Shown here piece after piece: positions 45,658 through 56,355 of a stretch of DNA of 64,000 nt; positions within the stretch are counted from its first letter, which is position 1, and each line of letters opens with the position of its first letter. The notes beneath the pieces are model-generated. The model had not been told where the DNA came from. It did no database searches and saw only the letters and a list, made by a program, of their open reading frames with translations. Source of the DNA: Eustoma russellianum (taxonomy: Eukaryota; Streptophyta; Magnoliopsida; Gentianales; Gentianaceae); assembly GCA_036186865.1 (NCBI GenBank), contig AP025065.1, positions 3,999,264 to 4,063,263 of the forward strand, in the 5' to 3' direction. The translations under genes and the position numbers were made by a program.

Positions 45658-46177
45658 TGTCAAATTGATCACGAAAGCAACCACTCACATCTATGATTCA
45701 ACTGAAGTAAGAATAAGAAGATGAAGAAGAAGGAACAATCTAGAGAGAATTCTTGAATTTCCATTATCATAACCGTATGCACAGCAAACGAATTTATACA
45801 GCAGGAATTGAAGAAGAAAGACGCTGAAATGACTAAACTACCCCTTTCTTTATTTTCCTAACAAGTATTACACAAAGGACAAAACGGTCATTTCTACTAT
45901 TTAAACTCAACTACCGCCAACTCCCTTTCCCTTTCTTCTTCCTGCGAACACCTGCTAGCTCCTCAAGCTCACCCCGCGCAACACCTTCATAGCAACCACG
46001 TGACTCCCATATACGCCACAGCTGGATCCTCCAAATACTAATCAACCAATTAATCATCCGAACCTTCAACTGCCACTGTGATCCAACGAACAAGACTTCG
46101 TTGACGCTGCTCTCCTTTGGATCATGCCAACCTCTTGATCCTGCAACTCATTCTTCAATTCACCATTGTGCGTAACA
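45658..46177 (-). repeat. Copia-2 5' LTR (520 bp)
   Basis: Promoter LTR with the same edges as the left LTR. The target duplication ATACA follows at 46178-46182. Confidence 0.96.
45792..45798 (-). promoter_or_regulatory. TATA box of the Copia-2 5' LTR
   Basis: TATAAAT on the minus strand, about 380 bp into the LTR. The position is comparable with the TATAAAAG of Copia-1. Confidence 0.55.
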
Positions 46178-46182
46178 ATACA

Positions 46183-46545
46183 TAAAATCAAAAACTGAGC
46201 TAAACTATTATAAAAGTTAAAAAATTATATATATTCAAGGCTTGACTGTTAACTAAGAACCCAGAAGAACCAGAAATGCGGCACACTTGTTGGTAAAGAA
46301 AGCAGTCTACAGCACTACATCCAAAAACAGAAAATTAAGAACAACAAGAGAAGAAATGATGCTATACTCATCGTCTATAAGATAGGAACCATGACTCTAC
46401 ATTCCTCCACTATTTACAACTACCTTCACAAAAATAAGAGTTTGTTCCAATAGATAGTCACCAATTAACTAAAGGATAATCACTAACCAAACTGAGGATA
46501 ATTACTAACATAACTGGATATATGCACCTAGTTATCTAAGATGGT
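46183..46545. other. Unassigned sequence right of Copia-2
   Basis: AT-rich, without open frame or repeat partner that I recognise. Confidence 0.5.
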
Positions 46546-46935
46546 GTTGAATACTGTACGTTTCTTCCCCTCAACAACAACTTGCTGCATATCCACAGCA
46601 ACTAGCTTGCGTCGAAACATCGCCAACTTTTGCCACTAAACCCTTTTGTGAGAACATTTGCAACCTGGTCTTCAATGCTAATATGATGAAGCTCAACTTC
46701 ACCTTGCAAAACTTCTCCTAATAAAATGGTAATGCACATCAACATGTTTTGTCCTTGCATAGAAAATTAGATTTTTTGCCAGTTGGATAGCCGAGAGACT
46801 CGCATTTCAAAAGAGTTGCGTAATCAGCTTGCTGCTGCAAAACTTTTAATAACTACACGAGTCAAACACTTTCTTGAATTGCCATTGCTGCTGCTTGATA
46901 CTCAGCCTCCGTGGTTGTTAGGGATTGATGAGGTA
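46546..46935 (-). pseudogene. Copia RNase H C-terminal scrap (a fifth family)
   Basis: The minus strand reads SLTTTEAEYQAAAMAIQESV at the right end, then decayed codons including a KVKLSFITLALKTRLQMFSQ stretch (compare the usual KIELHHISTEDQVADIFTK) and LVAKVGDVST. This is the last 120 or so codons of a copia polyprotein. It uses 'LTTTEAEY' rather than the 'SSSEAEY' of Copia-1 and Copia-2, so it comes from another lineage. Several stops are present and no LTR is found beside it. Confidence 0.75.
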
Positions 46936-47876
46936 AAAGGAGGTAAATTGCATAAAGTGGATGTACAGCGGGATAGAGAGGGAGGAAGCACGTCTGTAGT
47001 ATTTTGTATGACCTAATTTTTGGTCGTCGTAGCTCGTACTCTTTTGTAATATATTTTAGCGTCATGTTATAGGTTTTAAATTGTTTTTAAACATTGAAAA
47101 CTTTAGAAGATTGGAAAATAAGCTTTCCAAATTTTGGAAAACGACTAATAAGTAGGGCTTTTCACAAGATGTCCATGTCTCTATATTTTGGCCATAACTT
47201 ACTCATCTGACGTCGTTTTGAGATGATTCAAGATGATATGAAGACTAGACGTCCGGCGCTACAACTTGTTAGACCTCGTCGACAGATTAAGCCTCTATAA
47301 TAGAGAGATATTGCGTGCAATGTTGATCAGATGCTGAGGAGATAGAAATCCAATAGAAGACCAATCCTATATCTTGTAAACTAGGTTTATCATTTATATG
47401 GTTATGATAAGGCCAAAGGAACTAAATTACATAAAGAGGATGTACAACAGAATGGAGAGAGAGGAAGCACATCCGTAGTGTTTTGCATGACCTAATTTTC
47501 GGTTGTCATGGCTTGTACTCTTTTGTAATATATTTTAGAGTCATTTTACATGTTTCTAGATTTTTTTAAACACTAAAAATATTAGTTAACAGATAGGAAA
47601 ATAGGTTTTCAAATTTGGAAAAACGCCTAAAAAGTAGGTTTTTCACAAGATGACTGTGTCTCGGTATTTTGGTGAGAACTCACTCTTCCAACGTCATGTT
47701 GAGGTGATTGAAGATGCTATGGAAACTAGAGATCCGAGGCTATAACTGTCTAGGAGATCTCATTGACAGATTTGGCTTCCAGATAACCTAGATATCACGT
47801 GCTATGTTGATCAGATGCTGACGAGATAAAAATCCAATAGAAAACCTATCCTATCTCTTGTAAAATAGGTTTATCA
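46936..47876. repeat. ~470-bp direct tandem duplication (block A)
   Basis: Copies 46936-47404 and 47413-47876. Both start near AAATT(G/A)CATAAAG(T/A)GGATGTACA and run through GTATGACCTAATTTT-like, CTCGTACTCTTTTGTAATAT and GTTGATCAGATGCTGA sequences to GGTTTATCA. They are roughly 80-85 percent alike by eye. No gene is recognised. Confidence 0.85.
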
Positions 47877-47881
47877 CTTGT

Positions 47882-48620
47882 AGGATTATATGCAAACGAG
47901 GTCAGCAGCCTGTAAACTCAGAATATTGATTGAAAAAATACAATTTTTGGCCAAAGGCTGTTTGTAAGGTTCTTCCTTGTGTTTTCTTTGATCATTGATC
48001 AAAACTAGGTTTTGTATCAATGCCTTGAGCAAACATTATGGGCGAATCAAATCCTATCGTCTTCAAAACACGTACTAGGGGTGGATTGCCATTCTTGGAC
48101 CAAAAAAACCTTCAAGAAGGTGCACATTGCTCAGTCCAAGAGAGAAGCACACGGCCCAGGATGGTTTTCGTGAACCGTTCTTGTCATCAAACAAGGTTTC
48201 TTATGGAAGACACATTAGAATCGAGGAAAGGTTTGTTCTTTTGCTTGGAGAACGCACAAGGTTATATGTAAATGAGGTGAACAGCCTGTAAACTCAGAAT
48301 AATAATTGAGAAAATATAATTTTCGGCCAAAGGCTGTTTGCAAGGTTCCTCCTTGTGCTTTCTTTGATCATTGATCAAAACTAGATTTTGTATCAACATC
48401 TTGAGCAAACGTTGTGGGAGAATCAAATCCTATCTTCTTGAAGACATGCACCAGGGGTTGATTCCCGTTCTTGGACCATGAATAAGCTTCAAGGAGGTAG
48501 ATATTGCTTAGTCCAAGTGAGAAGCACATGGCCAAGATGGTTTTCATGAACCGTTCTTGTCAACACACACAGTTTCTTGTGGAAGATGTGTTAGAACAAA
48601 TGAAAGATCCGTTCTTTCCT
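47882..48620. repeat. ~370-bp direct tandem duplication (block B)
   Basis: Copies 47882-48257 and 48259-48620, directly after block A. Shared landmarks are AGCCTGTAAACTCAGAATA, GGCCAAAGGCTGTTTG, TTTGATCATTGATCAAAACTA and GGAC(C)A near the end. An open frame of 77 codons in the first copy is not preserved in the second. Confidence 0.85.
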
Positions 48621-49332
48621 TGTTCTAAATTTCTATATTTCGTTCATCCATAATCTGGCTTATACACATGCATGTCATCATCAAAATTTCAACCGTATAC
48701 ATATCCAGAAACCATTCGCATGTATACATAACAATCCTAAAACCCTGATTCTGCGCAAACCTTTATTCTTCTTGATTATCTTGTTCTATTCTTAGGTTGC
48801 ACATTCTGTTTATAGACATAAATTTGCATGTATTGTGACCTATTTTCTATCTTGAACGTAGGAATTTATATCTAGTTGAAGAAATTCAGCCACACTATAA
48901 AGTTTGCAACTTTGTTGAATTGCTACCGTGTATTGTATTGATTCTTATTGTTTGAAGATCTTAGTTGAATTTGGTTGTGACTGTGACTGAATTTGTTACT
49001 CTTGGTGGGATATATTCGCATGAAACGTTTCCAACACCCTTACCATTAGGATTGTATTTTTTTTGATTACATTCTTAACCAAGTTTGACTAAGGATTGCC
49101 CAAAGCAACCCCTTAGTGATTCTTTAGTTCATCCATTATGTATTCTTTCAGTTTCTTGCATTTCTTTGATTTTTGTGTCACCTATTTTGTTCAGATCACC
49201 CACTCTTTTGGCTGCCTTGTTGAGTGACTTACATCCCCTTGAAAAAGATACACAAACTGAATTTAGAAGACCACAAATTTTTGCCATCACAAACAAACTA
49301 ACTACCAGCCCTCCTATATATTAGCTCCTTGG
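48621..49332. other. Unassigned sequence
   Basis: No domain, terminal repeat or splice-supported exon is seen. A 79-codon open frame at 49085-49324 has no recognisable feature. Confidence 0.5.
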
Positions 49333-49760
49333 CATGGAAAAGCACACAGTTGATATGTGCTTGTCTTTTATAGGTGGAGTTGAAGCTGATGATCCTGAAA
49401 AACAAAGAACAACAAATTTTATAATGATCAATAAATTATCATTAGATATGTATGGTTAGTTAGTCATCAACGAATAAGCGATAGAATAATGCGGTGGATT
49501 TCTGTTAGCATAGCGCTGATCCGTCCAGTCTATAAATTTGGATTGGTTAAATGAGAAGAGACAAGTCTTCGATTGCCAACTTGTTTCTTTACGATTTCCT
49601 TTCTCTTTCTTTTTTTCTGAACCACACTCACCTCTATTAATATTGAAGTTAAAAAAGTCTTCGGTTGCCATCAGAAGCTATGGTAAATCAGTACAGGGTT
49701 TTGAGTGTGGAACAACTTTTTGAGTCAATCTCAAGTCCTAAAAATGAAGGATCGACATGT
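49333..49760 (+). pseudogene. Relic of the cysteine-rich peptide gene
   Basis: 49333-49415 matches the end of the intron and start of exon 2 of the gene at 39195, including the TCTTTTATAG acceptor and codons for GGVEADDPEKQRTT. The sequence then jumps to the part matching 39772 onward (TTTTATAATGATCAAT(A/G)AATTATC). The deletion removes all six cysteine codons and the stop. Exon 1 with the signal peptide is not found upstream. It is a partial duplicate of the locus and cannot encode the peptide. Confidence 0.82.
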
Positions 49761-49887
49761 ATGAAAAAGAAACATAATAATTACTGGGTGTCAAACTTTC
49801 ATTTACTTCAGAATAACTGTATTCAGTTATATGAAGTGGCTGAGGTACACATAACCTTCTAATCTTTAAATTAAGAAGGAAACTTTT

Positions 49888-50640
49888 TTCATCATCATCA
49901 TCCGTACCGAGCATATCCCAACAACACCAAAAGCTATTGCTAAGGTCTGGAGAGGGTAAATAGTAGGCAAGCAATACCTTTGTCCCAAGGGATAGAGAGT
50001 CTGCTTCCTGTGAGACCCTTGACTCTATATGTGCCTGCATAAATAACATAATAATAGAGATATGATGTACTAGTGTGTTAGTGAGGGAATTCAGGAACTA
50101 CCAAGAGGAGCCTTTCGATATTAAAATACACATAACGTGTATATATACATGTAATGCAAAACAACGATAAAACATAAACAAACAAGTGCAAACATAAAGC
50201 GTAGATATTGTCTACGCCTATCTATGTCCCTAAATATGCTCTAAGGTGCCCCTATGTATGACCTATACCTCGTTAACCTTAATCTTACGTCTCCATGAAC
50301 TCCTGTCCTGGACTATGTCCTCAGAGATATGCAAATCTAGTAGGTCGTGTCTAATCTGCTTATCCCAAGTCATTTTAGGTATGCCTTTAATCCTGTTCCC
50401 CTTTACAACGAGTCTCCGCTAGACATGCCCAAACAATATCATTCTTCCCTCTCTTATCTTATCTGCTATACTAACCACGCCTAACCTTTCTCGGAACACC
50501 TCGTTTCTGATCCGGTCTAGCCTCGTATGCCCACACATCCACCTCAACATCTTCATCTCTGCCACTTCCATCTTCTACAATTGTGACCTCTTGAAGGCTC
50601 AGCAGTCTGTCCTATATGGAAACATACTTTCACAATCTTT
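49888..50640 (-). mobile_element. RTE-type LINE, 3' segment
   Basis: The minus strand reads the end of the LINE polyprotein: EVAEMKMLRWMCGHTRLDRI, FRERLGVVSIADKIREGRM, KGIPKMTWDKQIRHDLLDL and SSWRRKIKVNEV, then stop at about 50275. One TAG lies in the middle. Below it is a 3' UTR containing TCTGGAGAGGGTAA-type sequence on the plus strand, a hallmark of plant RTE 3' ends. The element ends in a trinucleotide tail, GGATGATGATGATG on the minus strand (plus strand 49888-49902). Confidence 0.85.
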
Positions 50641-50649
50641 TCAACGGCG

Positions 50650-51285
50650 GTAATGCCGAATACGAAGAAAGAGAAAGCATCATTAACGAACAATAACAAC
50701 ATAATAACTCCGACTGTCAGAACATCACACAAGGAGAGGTGATAAGAGCACTAAAGAAGATGGGAAGAGCTAAAGCGGTCGGCCTAGATAACATACCTAT
50801 TGAGCGTAGAAGTATTTGGGAGAGGAAGGGGTTCAATGGCTAACTACGCTGTTCAACCGTATTTACAAAACAGGAAAGATACCAGATGAGTGGAGAAAGA
50901 GTGTCTTGGTTCCCCTATATAAGTACAAAGGAGACGCACAGTTTTGTGAGAACTATAGAGAGATTAAGTTGCTAAGCCATGCCATGAAGTTATAGGAGAG
51001 AGTAATCGACACTAGAATTAGGAGAGAAACTCAGATTACGGTTAACCAATTTGGTCTTATGTCAGGAAGGTCAACTACGGAAGCAATACACATTCTCAGG
51101 AGATTAATGGAGAAGTATAGGGAGAAGAAGCGCGATTTACATATGGTTTTCATCGATCTTGAAAAAGCGTATGATAGTGTGCCACGTAGCTTGATCTGGG
51201 ATAGTCTGGATGCAAGAGGGATCCCTATGAAGTATATAGACATAATTAAAGATATGTATGCTGAGATTATACTTTCGAATTTTGA
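50650..51285 (+). pseudogene. RTE-type LINE, reverse transcriptase segment in inverted orientation
   Basis: The plus strand reads GEVIRALKKMGRAKAVGLDN, TLFNRIYKTGKIPDEWRKSV, NYREIKLLSHAMKL, FGLMSGRSTTEAIHILRRLM and KKRDLHMVFIDLEKAYDSVP (the first RT catalytic aspartate is in FIDLEKAYD). This is the N-terminal half of a non-LTR RT, close to the plant RTE consensus. The YADD-containing part is missing. It points away from the 3' segment at 49888-50640, so the two halves of one LINE lie head to head. Confidence 0.85.
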
Positions 51286-51311
51286 ATATCTAATTCTTAC
51301 CTGCTCTTTTG

Positions 51312-51328
51312 CCCCCCCCCCCCCCCCC
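51312..51328. repeat. C17 homopolymer
   Basis: Seventeen consecutive C. Long C runs are unstable and hard to sequence, so the length is uncertain. Confidence 0.95.
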
Positions 51329-51479
51329 TCAACAGGGATTTGCGCATACCAGATCTGTCATATGAAATTCCTTGATGTTTGATGTATTTTACATCAAATT
51401 GGCGGTTATGTCTTTGTGCTATTTTCAGTTTATCCTAATAATTCCCAACAACTTTTATGGTTGTAATCCATATTAAATC

Positions 51480-51707
51480 CTTGCTGTGTTTAAATCCCGT
51501 GAGACCCTTAACCTATGGCATCAGGGTTTGGATTTTTCTGGTTCATGTTTAATGTATTTCTACCTTTTTCTTCGGTAAATCAACCGATGTATGCCGTGAT
51601 CCATGTCTGCAGGTAAATAGATATGAAAATCATGCTGCTAATTAATATCTTGGTTAACTTTTTTTTTAATTCTAGACAAACATGTAGAAGTGACTACCCA
51701 CCAGTGA
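51480..51707 (+). repeat. Duplicated downstream part of the peptide locus
   Basis: Matches 40225-40440 (AATCAACCGATGTATGCC, CTTGGTTAACTTTTT, TCTAGACAAACA, GTGACT.CCCA). It ends at the Gypsy-2-type LTR. Together with 49333-49760 it brackets the RTE LINE. Confidence 0.8.
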
Positions 51708-53330
51708 TGTCGCGACCCGTCCCGAGCCCTAGTACTCGAAACGGTTCACCCGTAGTATTTCGCAAAAAGAAATACAAGGCGTCGACACAAATCAATTACA
51801 TATCAGCAAAGTGATGTAAACTGATGTCAACAGAAGTCATAAAAATAAAATTTTAAAATAATCACCAATATAAAAAGTCTAGTGAATTCCAAATCTATTA
51901 TAAATCAAACTTAACATAATATCTTTAGCATCTCAAAATAACAAATCTAGATCCACAAGATACAAGTCTCAAAATAATCCAATAACAAATAAGCCGACAA
52001 ATCCTCGATCGTCAATAACTCTATTCAGACACGTCTTCTATGAACCTCATCTCACACCCCTGATTATCTATGAACCTCATCTCACGATGCGATGCAAGTC
52101 AAAATCAATTTCGATTCAAAATTTCAAAAATCCAGGTTTTCGATGCAACACGATACAACGCGATATCAATTTTGGTTCTAATTACGAGTTAGATGCGATG
52201 GCTATAGCACTTTCCTTACAAGTGACTTGTACTGCAATACTTATGCACTGATCCCCCAGCAGTCAAATGTGTCCAGGCGGCTTATCAAAATAGTCAAATG
52301 TGCCTGGATGGCCCAATTGGTGGTTTAATATACCCGAGCACCCTATCGAAATAGTCAAATGTGCTCCAACGGTCCGTTTGTTCGGAACCAATCCGGTTTA
52401 ACGATATACTTTTCTTGTAAGCGTGAATTTCACAATATGCGATGCACGATTTCGAAACGATTTTCAAATATTTGGTTTTCGAAAAATTTTTCGAAACGAT
52501 TCAAATATCGATCCAATTTCAAATTCGATCAATTTCAAACACCAACCACAAACATATCAAATATCGCAAATCCCAAATTATCAAATATATTTTACCGATT
52601 CCGATGTCTCATCTAGTACAACTCAAGTGTGTCTGTATAAGTATATATGCCTACACTCATACATGTGCATATACACGTATATAGATATACATACCTCTCT
52701 CGGTCCACTTTTATCCCCAACCCACTACCCAACTCACTTCACCTAATCACCAACACCCTCGGCTAACCCACTGCCTGCCGCCAGCATCACCATTCCTAGC
52801 CCACTCCCTCAGCCAGCCTCTCCCCCTACTTTCCAAAATTCTAATTTTACTTTCTCAAACTCTACATCAGTCGGCTTACAAACAAATTTCACATCACTCA
52901 TATTTTCTCACATCTAATACCACAGACAGCAAGTACAATCTACGCCTAACACCCTGCACTTTTGCATGCGCCGTCATGTGCTGTGCATGCGACGCCAGTC
53001 GCTGGTGCTTGTGGACTATGCGCCGCCACTGACCTCGTCTTTTTCCACTAGAATTCATCTTATGTCATACCCAACCTTATCCTACCATTAAATCATGCAA
53101 AAACTCATTTTTTTCAATACCAAATTTGTCAAAAAAAACTATTCAATTTCCAAAATTCATATCAAATATAGACCTACATATTTCTCAACTTATAAATCAA
53201 TACCTATAAAAAATTTATATCATGTCTTATGCCAAAAGCAGCTTGATAAAATCTTCATCCTTATATACATCCACTCAGCACATATTTATACTTCATCACA
53301 ATTTACAAATTAAATACATACGTATGTGCA
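51708..53330 (-). mobile_element. Gypsy-2-type LTR, minus strand, 3' part
   Basis: Starts TGTCGCGACCCGTCCCGAGC after AGTGA. Its order of landmarks, reversed, follows 28950-30686: the TATAGCACTTTCCTTACAA block, the two GTCAAATGTG phrases, the CA-rich and CT-rich stretch at 52700-52830, and the GC-rich stretch at 52960-53040. The LTR appears to resume at 55670-56278, after an inserted DUF4283 relic. Confidence 0.62.
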
Positions 53331-53347
53331 TACATACAAATATATAC

Positions 53348-53378
<31 letters not shown>

Positions 53379-53413
53379 CATATAGACACACACACAAACA
53401 CACACACACACAC

Positions 53414-53455
<42 letters not shown>
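53331..53455. repeat. Compound microsatellite (CATA)n-(CA)n-(TA)n
   Basis: Runs of CATA, then CACACA, then about 21 TA units ending at 53455. No gene is present. Confidence 0.95.
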
Positions 53456-53457
<2 letters not shown>

Positions 53458-53709
53458 CACTGCAAGGAAATACCTTCCTGCATTTATTTTATTAGAAAAT
53501 AAATGAAAATAAAATTTTGTTACATTGTAGTGGAAAGAGAAACATATGTGCCAATGTCATCTAGAGCGTAAAGAAAACTGAAGCTTGTGGGTCTACAATG
53601 ATGGGAGTTGTCTTTTAAGGCGGCCTGAGGGAGGTAGCAGCCGACGAATACTGAGAATCATATAGCTCATAAAACTACCAATTTACCATTCATCATCAGA
53701 AGCAACCTC

Positions 53710-55665
53710 CCAATGACTTCTACTCCGAGTGGCAGTAGAAGACGGTGGAGGAGGCATCATCTTATGTCTAGCTCTGCGCCTGTGCTTCTTCCATGGTTAT
53801 GTAAGGTAGCCATTATTGTCCTTCAGTGGCTGATGAATATTATCCAAAAGACTGCAATCAGAGGGCTGCCTTTGGCGAGTTCCCAAGCGAAGGGCCACAT
53901 CCTCTGAGACATCAATGAATGAACCCATTGTGACAACATCAGTTACTTCCTTACACCTATATCCAAATTGTCCGGCTTCTTGAGTGTTTTGTGGGCCGAG
54001 ATTGTCAATCAACATAACAAAGCGCTCTTGTTGTGATGAGTTCAGAACATCAGAATAAGAAAATTGAGCAAAGGCTACATCATCTTCCATTTGGTGTGCC
54101 TGATACACTTTATCTTCCTAATCTTCTCTTAAACGCTCCGTATCCTGCGAATAAGAGATGACACGATCCCCAAGCATCAATGGTTGTTGTCTAGATTCTA
54201 CCCTTATCATAACTGATAAATGTGAAATTGAAATCATAAGTTCCACTTGGCGTGACTCTGCTGCATCTGTTGCCAACTCAATCAAAGACGATCCTGGCTG
54301 ATCGATTTGCTGTGCAACACACCTGGCAGTAATGATGCATCTTCCCCTAGATCGCAGCCAACCTCTAAGCCAGCATTAGGTATTGTTGCGGTCCAAACAG
54401 AATCATCCTACCCCTGAAGATCAAAGCGTGGTGCCACTGTGGGCACTGAACCCAAGCTTGCTGCTAGCCTAGAAAAGATCTGAGGAATATAACGGTTGAC
54501 TGGTGTGGGCACTTCCATAACCAATTCACTGCAGCCCTTAGAATGCATAAGTCTATAGATCTAATAGACTCAAAATTTACAGGCACATTATCTACTGCAT
54601 CATCATCCAACAAGCACTCAGATGGCCTGTTGGTCACTCAACAATTTGGCCTATTCATAACAAAATCCGAAACCATAACCTCCCCAGCATCTGGATCACC
54701 CAAATGTTCGGAGAGATTTGCCGTGTTGGCCACCAACTGATGAGATGAATTTCCTCTTAAATCGTGCTCCAATGAATCTAAATGATCGACCAGAATCCGA
54801 CAAGTGATGCAACCATGACAGGATCATGTCGCGGACCTTGATCTTTTTCCTTCCAAACCTTACACTACGCCTGCTTCAGCTTAGCATCACCAGGATTAAC
54901 CTTCTCCTTACCATAATCACCCGTTTGATAGACCAGAATCTGATAAGTGAGGCAATAAGAATGGAGATTGTCATACACAACAGGCTAGAAAAAATTTATA
55001 CTACCACATTCAATGTATAGTTGAGAGGGAAACTCTTTCGTGATGTCTAACTTGACGCACAATCGAGCAACAGATGGTCTAATGTATTTGGATTTTGTAG
55101 AGTCAATCTTAATCAATCTACCCAATATGCTGGCAATAAGAGAGAGCACGCGCAGATCATACAGATGTACTGGCAATTGCTCTAGAGCAATTCAAACCGG
55201 AACAATTAGGATTTCAGTTTTGAGACCAAGCGAGGGACTCCATTTGGAAATTCGCATTGAATATCCGAGAATTATCAAATTTTGCCAGTAAAAGCACCAA
55301 TGATAATCCTTTTCTGATTCAAAATTAATCAAAATATGGGAGGAGTCCAGAAGTGTGATTTAGTATGTACCGTGAAAGCCAATCCTCTCAAAAGCACCGT
55401 GAGTTGCAACATGGCCGGCCGTCCCCTCCAAAAAGACCCGACTAACGCAAACCGGAATTGTTGCAATAATTCCAATTCTTCATCTGTGGAGAAAGAAATA
55501 GCGGATACTCCTTTGAATCATGTGATGCTATGGGGTGAAAATTTGCCGAAAGATATCGGAACACCCTCAAGAACTGCTGCATAATTCCAGCGAGGGCTGA
55601 AGCCCCCCACCGGCGGAGAATCCACGACCGTGATTCAAAGATACCGCCATCTTGGATGAAAAACC
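53710..55665 (-). pseudogene. LINE ORF1-like relic with DUF4283 domain
   Basis: The minus strand reads, from the right: FSPRWNYAAVL, GVSAISFSTDEELE, FRFALVGSFWRGRPAMLQL, then MPVHLYDLRVLSLIASILGR, IKIDSTKSKYIRPSVARLCV and LDITKEFPSQLYI, and a PVVYDNL-like end. This is the order of the plant DUF4283 domain (FRFALVGKF..GRP, LP.HLF....L..IA...G.PL.ID..T....RPSVARVC.E.D). The domain is found in ORF1 of L1-type LINEs and derived genes. Many stops and frameshifts break it. The left part (53797-54108, 103 codons) is an acidic C-terminal tail. It appears to lie within a Gypsy-2-type LTR. No LINE ORF2 is attached. Confidence 0.75.
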
Positions 55666-55669
55666 TAGA

Positions 55670-56268
55670 GAGCATTTTTTCTTTATATATATATATACAC
55701 GACATATACATAACATATATACAAAATACGTATAAAATTTTTACATCAACATATAGCAAAACTTAGGGCTGGCTGAAACCTACCCATTGAACATACATAT
55801 TATATGTTTCGACCATATGGCCATAAAAAACATATATAACAACTATATACACACATATATACTAGGCTATAAATACTTGTATATACATCCATTTATGCAA
55901 TCACAAATACATATGCTTGATCCTTGGATTTTATACCAAATATACATACATAATTTGCTAAAACATAACGAGTAAGAGTAGGGAACTTACCTTTTTCTCT
56001 TTTTATTTTCTTCTCCCTTTTTTTCCTTCTTCATCTGCTTCTCACTCTCCCTACTCTCGGCTGACTCTTTTTTTCCTAAGGTCTTGGCTGGTTGTGGTGG
56101 AATTAGGGGAACGGGAAGGGGGAATTTAACAAGTATAAAGTTAGTGGGGGTTATGGGGGAAATTATGGGGTATATTGAGAAGTAATAGGTTGCGGATTAT
56201 GGGTGGAAAAGTGGGAAAAATGGGGGTTATAGATATTTATGGTTATTTAGTATTTTTTAGTACACCGA
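55670..56268 (-). mobile_element. Gypsy-2-type LTR, minus strand, 5' part
   Basis: Ends at AGTACACCGAATATAACA (about 56278), the reverse of the LTR start TGTTATACCCTGTGTACT at 4856. The pyrimidine-rich stretch at 55990-56070 corresponds to the leader after the TATA box at 5100. A TA run (55680-55700) and purine-rich blocks fill the rest. Confidence 0.5.
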
Positions 56269-56285
56269 ATATAACATATTTATAT
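56269..56285. repeat. 17-bp target-site duplication of a LINE stub, left
   Basis: ATATAACATATTTATAT, repeated exactly at 56339-56355. The original copy contains the LTR edge TAACA. Confidence 0.93.
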
Positions 56286-56338
56286 CATCATCATCATCAT
56301 CCGGACCCAGTATATCTCAACGACAGCAAAAGATATCG
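56286..56338 (-). mobile_element. 53-bp 5'-truncated RTE-type LINE insertion
   Basis: On the minus strand this is the last 38 or so bases of the RTE 3' UTR (CTTTTGCTGTCGTTGAGATA..) plus a GGATGATGATGATG tail. It matches the tail at 49888 in order and spacing. It is flanked by a perfect 17-bp duplication, so it is a complete, extremely short insertion by target-primed reverse transcription. Confidence 0.88.
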
Positions 56339-56355
56339 ATATAACATATTTATAT

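Larger units (their letters stand above)
40510..46177 (-). mobile_element. Copia-2: near-complete, recently inserted Ty1/copia element
   Basis: A 5668-bp minus-strand element with 520-bp LTRs, a perfect 5-bp target duplication ATACA, an initiator-tRNA-Met primer site, a purine tract identical to that of Copia-1, and all copia domains. By eye the LTRs differ at three bases, so it is young but older than Copia-1. Protein similarity to Copia-1 is strong throughout, but the LTR sequences are unrelated, so they are different families of one lineage. It is disabled by a one-base loss in a C run (42743-42747 on the plus strand, as G) and a TGA at 42454-42456. It lies downstream of the cysteine-rich peptide gene. 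Confidence 0.96.

Noticed and set aside
49085..49324. 79-codon hydrophobic open frame
   Set aside because: No domain, no splice partner and no conserved counterpart.
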